A stretch of 5,713 bases of DNA from Desulfotomaculum sp. (GTDB taxonomy: Bacteria; Bacillota; Desulfotomaculia; Desulfotomaculales; Ammonificaceae). The stretch covers positions 1 to 5,713 of the forward strand of contig DTYU01000226.1 in assembly GCA_012961725.1 (NCBI GenBank). The letters run 5' to 3'. Shown piece by piece: positions 1 through 5,623 of this stretch. The notes beneath the pieces were generated by a model that made no database searches, was not told the DNA's origin, and saw only the letters and a list, made by a program, of their open reading frames with translations. The stretch's first letter is position 1. Each line of letters opens with the position of its first letter. The translations under genes and the position numbers were made by a program.

Positions 1-166
1 GCGGAATCTGTACGCCCGGGAGATAACGGAGGTTTTCCCGCCTGGTGTTCAGCGCAGCCGCGTGCTCCTGCCGCCGCGCCCAAAGGCGGACCGCATAGCC
101 CTTCCCGGCAAGGAGGCAGGCCAGCGCCGTGCCCCAGCCGCCGCCGCCAAGCACCGCTATCTGCAT
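1..166 (-). CDS. gpsA: Glycerol-3-phosphate dehydrogenase [NAD(P)+], 5' part only
   Basis: This is the N-terminal 55 codons of GpsA; the gene runs off the left edge of the window. The enzyme reduces dihydroxyacetone phosphate to sn-glycerol-3-phosphate in the cytoplasm, the backbone for phospholipid synthesis. The translation opens MQIAVLGGGGWGTALA, which is the Rossmann dinucleotide-binding loop of the family (usually GAGSWGTALA) at residues 7-16. It continues with the family blocks VRLWARR (26-32) and NTRRENLRYLPG (40-51), matching the usual IN..REN..YLPG segment. The start is the ATG at 164-166, preceded by GGAGGGG at 175-181 with an 8-nt gap. The catalytic domain lies outside the window. 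It is codirectional with purQ but separated by 288 bp of repeat-rich DNA, so it is probably not tightly coupled to the purine genes. No convincing promoter is visible. Confidence 0.93.
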   Translation of the reverse strand, partial: MQIAVLGGGGWGTALACLLAGKGYAVRLWARRQEHAAALNTRRENLRYLPGVQIP

Positions 167-181
167 AAGAAACACCCCTCC

Positions 182-239
182 ACAAATTTCGGGGACACAC
201 AAATTTCGGGGACACCATACTAAATTACTAAATTATTAA
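182..239. repeat. Left copy of GGGGACACCATACTAAATT repeat, with internal tandem duplications
   Basis: Two perfect tandem copies of the 17-mer ACAAATTTCGGGGACAC lie at 182-198 and 199-215. They are followed by CAT and two tandem copies of ACTAAATT (219-226 and 227-234), then ATTAA. If the duplications are collapsed, the unit matches the reverse complement of 5361-5390 at all but one position over about 29 bp. The repeat starts at the base next to the gpsA Shine-Dalgarno sequence (175-181), so it makes up the gpsA 5' leader. I recall GGGGACACC-type AT-flanked repeats near IS200-like (Y1) tyrosine transposases, but no transposase gene is present here, so the mobile origin is inference. Confidence 0.8.
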
Positions 240-312
240 CTCCGGCCTCCGGCTTCTGACCTCCGGCTTTCTGCTTCCATTTGTCAACCTCTAACCTCCG
301 GCCTCTGACTTC
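240..312. repeat. Degenerate 7-bp tandem repeat block, YTCYGRC type (block A)
   Basis: Successive heptamers CTCCGGC (240-246), CTCCGGC (247-253), TTCTGAC (254-260), CTCCGGC (261-267) and the looser TTTCTGC (268-274) run in 7-bp phase. After a degenerate middle section, CTCCGGC (296-302) and CTCTGAC (303-309) follow. On the minus strand this reads as GCCGGAG and GTCAGAA units. It is non-coding spacer between purQ and gpsA. Low-complexity heptamer tracts of this kind occur between genes in several clostridial and deltaproteobacterial genomes, as far as I recall; no function is known to me. Confidence 0.7.
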
Positions 313-320
313 CAAATTCC

Positions 321-379
321 GTAGCCCGGAATAGGGCGTCTGGGGCGTTTCCAACACCGTGTCGTGCCTAAAACGCTAC
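321..379. repeat. Inverted-repeat-bounded island between two heptamer blocks
   Basis: GTAGC at 321-325 is matched by its reverse complement GCTAC at 375-379. Inside it, GCGTTT (345-350) pairs with AAACGC (371-376), enclosing the short palindrome ACACCGTGT (354-362). The two pairings overlap at 375-376 and so are alternatives. The island differs in composition from the flanking pyrimidine-rich heptamer tracts. It has no open reading frame of note. It could be a small inserted or dispersed element, or simply structured spacer RNA downstream of purQ. No T-run follows on the minus strand, so it is not a standard intrinsic terminator. Confidence 0.35.
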
Positions 380-403
380 ACTTTTTCGCCACTCACCACT
401 TAC

Positions 404-438
404 ATTCTGACTTCTGAATTCTGACTCCTGACTTCTGA
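404..438. repeat. 7-bp tandem repeat, five units of NTYCTGA (block B)
   Basis: Five contiguous heptamers are ATTCTGA (404-410), CTTCTGA (411-417), ATTCTGA (418-424), CTCCTGA (425-431) and CTTCTGA (432-438). They are the same family as block A at 240-312, more regular here. The array ends 16 bp beyond the purQ stop codon, so it would lie in the 3' untranslated part of a purLQ transcript. On the minus strand it reads as TCAGAAG/TCAGAAT units. Confidence 0.8.
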
Positions 439-454
439 CCCTCTTTCCCCGCTC

Positions 455-1240
455 TTAAGCCTCTTTTGCCGCCGCCACGGCGTTCTCGAAAATAAAGCGC
501 CCCGCCGTCCCGACACTTAAAGGGTCCCTTAGCCGGCGCCAGTTCGGGTGATGGTGCGCCAGAATGTTCCGCTCCGGATGCGGCATCAACCCCATGATGC
601 GGCCGCTGGGGTCGGTAAGACCGGCGACGGCGTTAAGCGAGCCGTTGGGGTTCTCTGGGTAGTCCTGCGCGGGTCTGTCATCGGGGCCGACGTACCGGAA
701 CGCCACCAGCCTTCTTGCCTCAATCTCCTCCAGTGTGGCGTTTTCCGTGAAGAACCGCCCCTCGCCGTGCGCCACCTGGAACTCGACCACTTCTCCCGCC
801 CGGCCGCGGGTAAAGACGCAGGCGCTCTGCTCCACCCGCAGTCGCACCCAGCGGCATTCGAACCGTGCACTGTCGTTGACCATCAGTGTCGTGCGGATCC
901 GCCCGAGTTCACCGAAAGGCAACAGACCGGTCCGGATCAGCACCTGAAAACCGTTGCAAATACCGAGAACCAAGCCGCCTCCGGCGATAAAACCGCTTAT
1001 TTCCTCCCGCAGGAATGATATAAGCTCCACGGCTAAGATTTTTCCAGAGTGGACGTCGTCTCCGTACGAGAACCCACCCGGAATGGCCAATATCTTGTAC
1101 CGGTTCAGTTTCTCCTTGCCAGACCGGAGCCGGTTTACGTGCACGAGGCGCGGGGCTCCGCCGGCCAACTCAAACGCAAAGGCGGTTTCCACATCGCAGT
1201 TGGTTCCGTCTGTACGCAACACAATCACCGGCGGCCTCAC
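455..1240 (-). CDS. purQ: Phosphoribosylformylglycinamidine synthase, glutaminase subunit PurQ
   Basis: This is the class I glutamine amidotransferase subunit of FGAM synthetase. It hydrolyses glutamine and passes ammonia to PurL. At 261 residues it is longer than the Bacillus-type PurQ (about 227) and closer to the glutaminase domain of large one-chain PurL. The N-terminus has VLRTDGTNCD (7-16). The nucleophile Cys95 sits in GICNGFQVL (93-101), the oxyanion-loop region PGGFSYGDD is at 54-62, HGEGRF at 158-163, and the catalytic His221 and Glu223 are in PHPERN (220-225). All the triad residues are present. The start is GTG at 1238-1240, overlapping the purL stop as GTGA. AAGGAGG (1251-1257) lies 10 nt upstream inside the purL 3' end, so translation is probably coupled and gives balanced subunits. 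No clear terminator follows; heptamer repeats begin 16 bp past the stop. Confidence 0.96.
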   Translation of the reverse strand: MRPPVIVLRTDGTNCDVETAFAFELAGGAPRLVHVNRLRSGKEKLNRYKILAIPGGFSYGDDVHSGKILAVELISFLREEISGFIAGGGLVLGICNGFQVLIRTGLLPFGELGRIRTTLMVNDSARFECRWVRLRVEQSACVFTRGRAGEVVEFQVAHGEGRFFTENATLEEIEARRLVAFRYVGPDDRPAQDYPENPNGSLNAVAGLTDPSGRIMGLMPHPERNILAHHHPNWRRLRDPLSVGTAGRFIFENAVAAAKEA

Positions 1241-4071
1241 GCACCGAACACCTCCTTCATCGGCCGCTGCCAGGCAGCACGGAGGCGCTGCAGTGACACG
1301 GTGAAAAGCGGCCGCCTACCGTGGCTGAACCGCAGCTCCGGCTCCGGTATCGTTTTGCCAAGCAGCAGGTGGGGCACTCCCGTCAAGAGTACTGCGGGAT
1401 CGGCGCCGGGGGCCATTTCTAACACGAAGCACCCCGCGGTCTCATTATAGAGGAAAAAATCCGGCCTGACTTCCTCCGGCAGTTCGATTTCCGCTCCTAA
1501 GCCGCCGCCGAAGGCCATCTCCGCCAGCGCCGCCGCCAGGCCGCCTTCGCTCACATCGTGGCAGGCCAGCACCGTACCTGACGTTATCATGCCGTGAACC
1601 GCAAGAAAGACCTCCGGCAGCCTGTTTATGTCTATACGGGGGATGCTCCTCCCGAGGCAGCCGTGGAGATCGTAGTATACCGAGCCGCCCATCTCCTCCT
1701 CGCGGCGGCTTCCCACGAGCACGAGCGGATTCCCTTTGTCTGTGAAATCCGCGGAGACGGTTTTCGCTACGTCCGGCAGCCTCCCAAGAACGGAGATGCA
1801 CAAAACCGGCGGGATATGAATGGTTTCTCCGCTTCCTCTATAGGTGCTGGAGAGGCTGTCCTTGCCCGAAATAAACGGGAGGCCGAGCGCCCGTGAGAAA
1901 TCGGCACAGGCGTCCACCGCCCGGTCGAGGTGGGCGAGGAACTCCCCTTCGGGTACCGGCCAAATAAAGTTGTCGATAAGGGCAAGCTCCCGCGGATTTG
2001 CGCCTACGGCAACCGCGTTCGCCACCGCTTCCGTTGCCGCCCAGACCCCTCCCCAGTAAGCGTCGATCTTGTTCAAGACCGGATTTAGACCGTGTGAAAC
2101 AACGATTCCGTATGGTTTTCCCAGAATGGGGGTGAGAATCGCGGCGTCGTTAGGCGCATCTCCACCCACACCGCCGTACGGGGGCAGTGCGTTTGTTCCC
2201 TGCACCCCGTGGTCATAGACCCTGACGATCGGCTCTTTAGAGCACACGTTTAGGTGAGAGAGAACCTGGCAGCAGAGCCCGGCCCAATCGGCAGGCACCG
2301 GGATCTCCGGCTCCGTTAGCTCCGCCGCGGTGAAGCTGCAGGAAAGCTCCCGCTGGGGCAGCCCGTGGTGCAGAAACTCCATTTCGAGGTCGAGCACCTT
2401 TTCCTTCCCGTGGTACGCCTCAAACCGGCCCGTATCCGTAAACTCGCCGAGTACCGCGGCTTCGACGTTGTGGTCGCGGCAGATCTCCATGAAACGTCCG
2501 ACGTTTTCCGGTGCCACCGCCGCCACCATGCGTTCCTGGCTCTCTGACAGCAGGATTTCCCAGGGAGCGAGGCCGCTGTATTTGAGCGGCGCACGGTCAA
2601 GGTGCAACCGCGCGCCCGTCTGGGCCCCCATCTCGCCGACGGCGGAGGCGAACCCGCCGGCGCCGCAGTCGGTGATCGCACGGATCAGACCCTCGTCCCG
2701 TGCGATCAGCAGCGCATCGGCCATTCTTTTCTGCTCGACGGCGTGGCCGATCTGTACCGCCTGCGCGTTGACGGTCATAGTCCGGTCGGTCATCGCCGCG
2801 CTCGCAAAGGTCGCGCCGTGAATGCCGTCGCGACCTGTACGCCCGCCGGCGACCACGATCTTATCGCCCGGCCGGGGCAGCCCCTTCTCTGCCTGTTCAG
2901 CGGGGATCAATCCGTAGGAACCCACGATCACCGAGGGCTTGGCCCGGAAATCCGGGTGGAAGTGGACCGACCCGTTATTCGTGGGAATGCCCATGCGGTT
3001 GCCGTAGTCCCGGACACCTGCCACAACCCGCCGCAGGAGATAGTGCGGGTGCAGGCAACCGGCCGGAACTGTTTCCGCCGGGGTTCCAGGCGGTGCAAAG
3101 CAGAAGACGTCGGTAGAGGCGATCACCTTTGCCCCCTGCCCTGTCCCCATGATGTCCCTGAAAACGCCACCCGAGCCGGTAGCGGCACCGCCGTAAGGCT
3201 CAATCGCCGAAGGGGCGTTGTGTGTCTCCACCTTGCCGCAGATCGCCCAACCGTCGTAGAACTGCATTACGCCCGAGTTATCGACGAAGGCAGAAAGCAC
3301 CAAATCCCCGCGCGCGACATCCGCCGTGGCCTCCTTGAGCCGGGTCAGGAAAGGCTTCTTTTCCTGCCCGTTTACAATGATCCGCGCCTTGAAGGTCTTG
3401 TGCACACAGTGCTCCGACCAGGTTTGCGCAAGGATCTCCACCTCCGCGTCGGTCGGGTCGCGGCCAAGCTTCCGGAAGTGACCCTGAATCAGGCGCATCT
3501 CCTCAAGGTTCAAGAAGAGCCGGTCCGCCGCGAGCGCCATCAGCCCAGCGTCGTCCATCGCCCTGAGCGGAATCGTCAGCGTGCGCCCTGGTTCACCGCC
3601 CAACAAGAGTGTTTCAGGTCTTTTCACCACCACCTGCTGTACCGTCTCGTTAACTAAGAGCCGACGGGTGATCGTTTCCAGCGCCCGCTCGCTCAACTGC
3701 CCGAAGAAGGCATACTCCATGCTCGAATCCGCCGCAAGAAGACCCTTTACCCCCAAATCAGCCGCCGCCTTCATCAAAGAACCGGCCTCCGGGTTCATCA
3801 CCCCCGGCCGGTAGGCGACCTCGACCAGCCTGTCGGCATCCGTTATCAGGGGTTCGTTGATCCTGTATTCCTGGAAAACCGCTTCGCTTAAGAGCCGCTC
3901 CGCCAACAAGCGGGCGGCCTGCTCGTCAACACCCTCAAAGCGGTAAACCTTTACCGTCCGCACCGCCTCAACGCCTTCTATCCCCAATGCGGTACGGATT
4001 TCATAAAGCAGCTCCTCACCCCGCGCGTCCCGCAGCCTCGGTAAAAGGCCGACGCGCACCTCCTGGAGCAT
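1237..4071 (-). CDS. purL: Phosphoribosylformylglycinamidine synthase PurL with fused PurS-like N-terminus
   Basis: This is the synthetase subunit of FGAM synthetase, ATP-dependent conversion of FGAR to FGAM in purine synthesis. It has 944 residues, longer than small PurL (about 720-740) and shorter than large one-chain PurL (about 1,250-1,300). Residues 1-80 resemble PurS (VGLLPRLRDARGEE, ALGIEGVEAVRTVKVYRFE), and 83-155 look like a second PurS-like unit (YRPGVMNPEAGSLMKAA, DLGVKG). The core carries WSEHC (218-222), KVETHNAPSAIEPYGGAATG (280-299), DCGAGGFASAVGEMG (468-482), SESQERM (509-515), YDHGVQGTN (619-627), SGKDSL (735-740) and HDVSEGGLAAALAEM (838-852). The second His common in HNHPS is Ala286 here. 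The glutaminase domain is absent and supplied by purQ, which overlaps the stop. The ATG start has AGAGGAGG (4079-4086) 7 nt upstream. It is an intact gene. Confidence 0.96.
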   Translation of the reverse strand: MLQEVRVGLLPRLRDARGEELLYEIRTALGIEGVEAVRTVKVYRFEGVDEQAARLLAERLLSEAVFQEYRINEPLITDADRLVEVAYRPGVMNPEAGSLMKAAADLGVKGLLAADSSMEYAFFGQLSERALETITRRLLVNETVQQVVVKRPETLLLGGEPGRTLTIPLRAMDDAGLMALAADRLFLNLEEMRLIQGHFRKLGRDPTDAEVEILAQTWSEHCVHKTFKARIIVNGQEKKPFLTRLKEATADVARGDLVLSAFVDNSGVMQFYDGWAICGKVETHNAPSAIEPYGGAATGSGGVFRDIMGTGQGAKVIASTDVFCFAPPGTPAETVPAGCLHPHYLLRRVVAGVRDYGNRMGIPTNNGSVHFHPDFRAKPSVIVGSYGLIPAEQAEKGLPRPGDKIVVAGGRTGRDGIHGATFASAAMTDRTMTVNAQAVQIGHAVEQKRMADALLIARDEGLIRAITDCGAGGFASAVGEMGAQTGARLHLDRAPLKYSGLAPWEILLSESQERMVAAVAPENVGRFMEICRDHNVEAAVLGEFTDTGRFEAYHGKEKVLDLEMEFLHHGLPQRELSCSFTAAELTEPEIPVPADWAGLCCQVLSHLNVCSKEPIVRVYDHGVQGTNALPPYGGVGGDAPNDAAILTPILGKPYGIVVSHGLNPVLNKIDAYWGGVWAATEAVANAVAVGANPRELALIDNFIWPVPEGEFLAHLDRAVDACADFSRALGLPFISGKDSLSSTYRGSGETIHIPPVLCISVLGRLPDVAKTVSADFTDKGNPLVLVGSRREEEMGGSVYYDLHGCLGRSIPRIDINRLPEVFLAVHGMITSGTVLACHDVSEGGLAAALAEMAFGGGLGAEIELPEEVRPDFFLYNETAGCFVLEMAPGADPAVLLTGVPHLLLGKTIPEPELRFSHGRRPLFTVSLQRLRAAWQRPMKEVFGA
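1238..1257 (-). promoter_or_regulatory. purQ ribosome binding site and purL/purQ GTGA overlap
   Basis: AAGGAGG (1251-1257, read on the minus strand) encodes part of the PurL C-terminus (KEVFGA) and sits 10 nt before the GTG start of purQ. The TGA stop of purL (1237-1239) overlaps that GTG as GTGA. This fixes the purQ start and suggests translational coupling of the two subunits. Confidence 0.85.
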
Positions 4072-4078
4072 AAATCTG

Positions 4079-4086
4079 CCTCCTCT
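4079..4086 (-). promoter_or_regulatory. purL ribosome binding site
   Basis: AGAGGAGG on the minus strand ends 7 nt before the ATG at 4069-4071. Strong match and normal spacing support this start, which also includes the complete PurS-like N-terminal domain. Confidence 0.85.
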
Positions 4087-4131
4087 TTCAGCCGTTGCTT
4101 GTCAGTTTTCGGCCCTCGGAATCATGAAATA

Positions 4132-4161
4132 TTTATAACACACCCGAACGGGGAAAACCAA
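4132..4161 (-). promoter_or_regulatory. Possible sigma-A promoter for purL-purQ
   Basis: In the 138-bp gap between mnmA and purL, the minus strand has TTGGTT (4156-4161), an 18-nt spacer, and TATAAA (4132-4137), about 60 bp before the purL start. The -10 matches consensus at five of six positions, the -35 at only three. The gap shows no purine riboswitch or PurR box that I can recognise, and no intrinsic terminator after mnmA, so purL could also be transcribed by read-through. Confidence 0.4.
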
Positions 4162-4209
4162 GACCTCTCGGAAATTCCCGTGGATTTCTCCAGTCTCTAA
4201 GCCCTAACG

Positions 4210-5235
4210 TCACACCTCTAAAATCGTCCCGCCGCCTACCACTGTCTCTTTTTGGTAAAAGACCGCCGCCTGCCCAGGGGTTATTGCCCGTTCCGGCTCG
4301 GCAAACCGTACTGACGCCCTGCCTTCCCCCGCCGGTGCGATCGTGGCCGGTCTCTCAGGAGCGGTAGACCGGATTTTGACGGTAACTATTATAATCTCTT
4401 CCAGGCGGTCAAAGGGAATGAAGTTTGTCTCCCCTACGATACACCTGTCTTTATAAAGAAGGCTTTCAGGTCCGACGATCACCGCATTGCGGTCAGGGTC
4501 GATCGCCAGTACATAAAGCGGGTACCCCGCGGCGATCCCCAGGCCGCGCCGCTGCCCTACCGTGTAGCAGGGCAGTCCGTGGTGGCGCCCGAGGATCTTC
4601 CCCTGATGGTCGATTATCGGCCCCGGCCGACCACCGCCGCCCGCTCTTTGTAGGAGACGGCGGTAGTCACCTTCGGGAACAAAACAGATCTCCTGGCTCT
4701 CCCGGTCGGCGGTTTTTAACCCCCGCCGCCGGACGATCTCCCGCGCCTCCTCCTTGGTCCTGGTACCCATGGGGAACAGGAGATGGCGCAGTTGCTTCTG
4801 TTCAAGGGCATACAGGACGTAGCTTTGGTCTTTCTTGGCATCCAGTCCCCGTCCTAACAGGTACCGGTGCGTGCCCGCGTCCTTCCAGACGCGGGCATAG
4901 TGCCCGGTGGCAAAGTACCGGGCGCCCAAGGAGAGCGCGCGTCGCATAAGCGCGCCAAACTTTATCTGGGGATTGCAGACCACACAAGGGTTTGGCGTTC
5001 GGCCCGCAAGGTAGGCTTCGGCAAAGCAGTCAATGACGGCGGTCTTAAACTCCTCCCGGAGGTCGAAGACGTGGTGCTCGATGCCTAATGCCGCTGCAGT
5101 TTCCGCCGCCTTCGCCGGGTCGTTGCCGGCAACCAGCATCGTTACTCCGAACACCCGGTAGCCTTCCTCCTGCAGGATAATCGCGGCGGCCGTACTGTCC
5201 ATCCCGCCGCTTAAAGCAACCGCCACCCGTTCCAA
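4210..5235 (-). CDS. mnmA: tRNA-uridine 2-sulfurtransferase MnmA
   Basis: MnmA thiolates U34 of Lys, Glu and Gln tRNAs, using ATP to adenylate the base and sulfur relayed from a cysteine desulfurase. Residues below count from the TTG start chosen here (341 aa). The P-loop SGGMDS is at 9-14. The catalytic pair is Cys87 in RTPNPCVVCN (79-88) and Cys184 in SQEICF. Other family blocks are ATGHYAR (109-115), KDQSYVLY (135-142), GQRRGLG (227-233) and, in the C-terminal beta domain, TPGQAAVFY (319-327). Starting at TTG 5233-5235 gives MERVAVALSGG, the usual family N-terminus, with AAGGAGG (5247-5253) 11 nt upstream. The same frame stays open to a GTG at 5329-5331, adding 32 residues without family resemblance and with no good ribosome binding site. 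It lies downstream of the 6S RNA gene and upstream of purL. Confidence 0.94.
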   Translation of the reverse strand: MERVAVALSGGMDSTAAAIILQEEGYRVFGVTMLVAGNDPAKAAETAAALGIEHHVFDLREEFKTAVIDCFAEAYLAGRTPNPCVVCNPQIKFGALMRRALSLGARYFATGHYARVWKDAGTHRYLLGRGLDAKKDQSYVLYALEQKQLRHLLFPMGTRTKEEAREIVRRRGLKTADRESQEICFVPEGDYRRLLQRAGGGGRPGPIIDHQGKILGRHHGLPCYTVGQRRGLGIAAGYPLYVLAIDPDRNAVIVGPESLLYKDRCIVGETNFIPFDRLEEIIIVTVKIRSTAPERPATIAPAGEGRASVRFAEPERAITPGQAAVFYQKETVVGGGTILEV

Positions 5236-5246
5236 GCCGCGCTCCG

Positions 5247-5253
5247 CCTCCTT
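5247..5253 (-). promoter_or_regulatory. mnmA ribosome binding site deciding the TTG start
   Basis: AAGGAGG on the minus strand lies 11 nt before TTG at 5233-5235. The gap is slightly long, but this is the only strong site near the 5' end, and the resulting N-terminus fits the family. The alternative GTG at 5329-5331 is preceded only by the weak CAGGGCG. Confidence 0.6.
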
Positions 5254-5360
5254 TTCAAGCAGTTTTCCATGGGGACGTTCCTCTACGCTGCAAAAATGAA
5301 AATAGCCGCTTTTTACCGGAAATGGCTCCACTACGCCCTGGCTTACGGGCTGGTCGGAAC

Positions 5361-5390
5361 AATAATTTAGTATGGTGTCCCCGTAATTTT
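5361..5390. repeat. Right copy of GGGGACACCATACTAAATT repeat (inverted relative to the left copy)
   Basis: On the minus strand this reads AAAATTA, then CGGGGACACCATACTAAATT, then ATT. It matches the collapsed left copy at 182-239 except at one position, and lies in the opposite orientation. It lacks the 17-bp and 8-bp duplications of the left copy. It begins directly after the T-run that ends the 6S RNA gene (5391-5397) and lies in the leader upstream of mnmA. Confidence 0.8.
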
Positions 5391-5391
5391 A

Positions 5392-5588
5392 AAAAAAGAG
5401 ACCCCGCAGATGCCGTGAACTCCCAAAGTTTCCTTTGAACCCGTCCTCGACAGGTGGGTGCCCTCCTAACTGCTTTTTACTTCCTTCGTTGCAAGGCATG
5501 TAAGCCACAGTTAGAGCCCGGGCTCCCAAGGTGAAAGTGTTGGCTCAAAACTTCAAGAGGGTCACGGTCACCGCAGGGTAAACTCCTC
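5392..5588 (-). ncRNA. ssrS: 6S RNA
   Basis: 6S RNA binds sigma-A/70 RNA polymerase holoenzyme as an open-promoter mimic and tunes transcription in stationary phase. The minus strand, about 195 nt, folds as the family does. The closing stem pairs ACCCUGCGG (5579-5571) with CUGCGGGGU (5409-5401), and CCGUGA (5567-5562) with UCACGG (5418-5413). An apical arm pairs CUAACUG (5514-5508) with CAGUUAG (5472-5466) and ends in CCUU/AAGG around GCAACG. CAAAG-GAAA-CUUUG (5437-5424) forms a hairpin on the 3' side of the central region. Segments such as GAGCCAACAC, GGGAGCC and GGCACCCACCUG look like those of bacterial 6S RNAs I recall. A sigma-A promoter lies just upstream, and seven Ts (5397-5391) follow the closing stem. 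The ends are estimates. No protein reading fits. Confidence 0.88.
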
Positions 5589-5594
5589 CCCTGT

Positions 5595-5623
5595 ATAGTA
5601 CCATATTTCACAGCATAATGCAA
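5595..5623 (-). promoter_or_regulatory. Sigma-A promoter of the 6S RNA gene
   Basis: On the minus strand, TTGCAT (5618-5623), an exact 17-nt spacer, and TACTAT (5595-5600) form a good housekeeping promoter. The expected transcription start at about 5587-5589 agrees with the predicted 5' end of the 6S RNA, 8-10 nt before its closing stem. Confidence 0.8.

Noticed and set aside
282..287. TTGACA on the minus strand, a perfect -35 hexamer upstream of gpsA
   Set aside because: No -10-like sequence occurs 16-18 nt downstream, where GC-rich heptamer repeat lies. It is probably chance.
321..379. Intrinsic terminator for purQ
   Set aside because: The inverted ends enclose a long internal region and no T-run follows on the minus strand.
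240..438. CRISPR array
   Set aside because: The repeating unit is 7 bp and contiguous, without spacers of 25-40 bp or a repeat of CRISPR length.
2602..3657. Long plus-strand open frame of 351 codons opposite purL
   Set aside because: It lies wholly antisense to the conserved purL core; the translation is rich in Arg, His and Pro with no recognisable domain, as expected of a GC-rich shadow frame. The same applies to the other plus-strand frames opposite purQ, purL and mnmA.
4072..4209. Possible riboswitch or terminator between mnmA and purL
   Set aside because: Only short, weak pairings such as GAAAT/ATTTC are present, without a T-run or conserved purine-riboswitch core.
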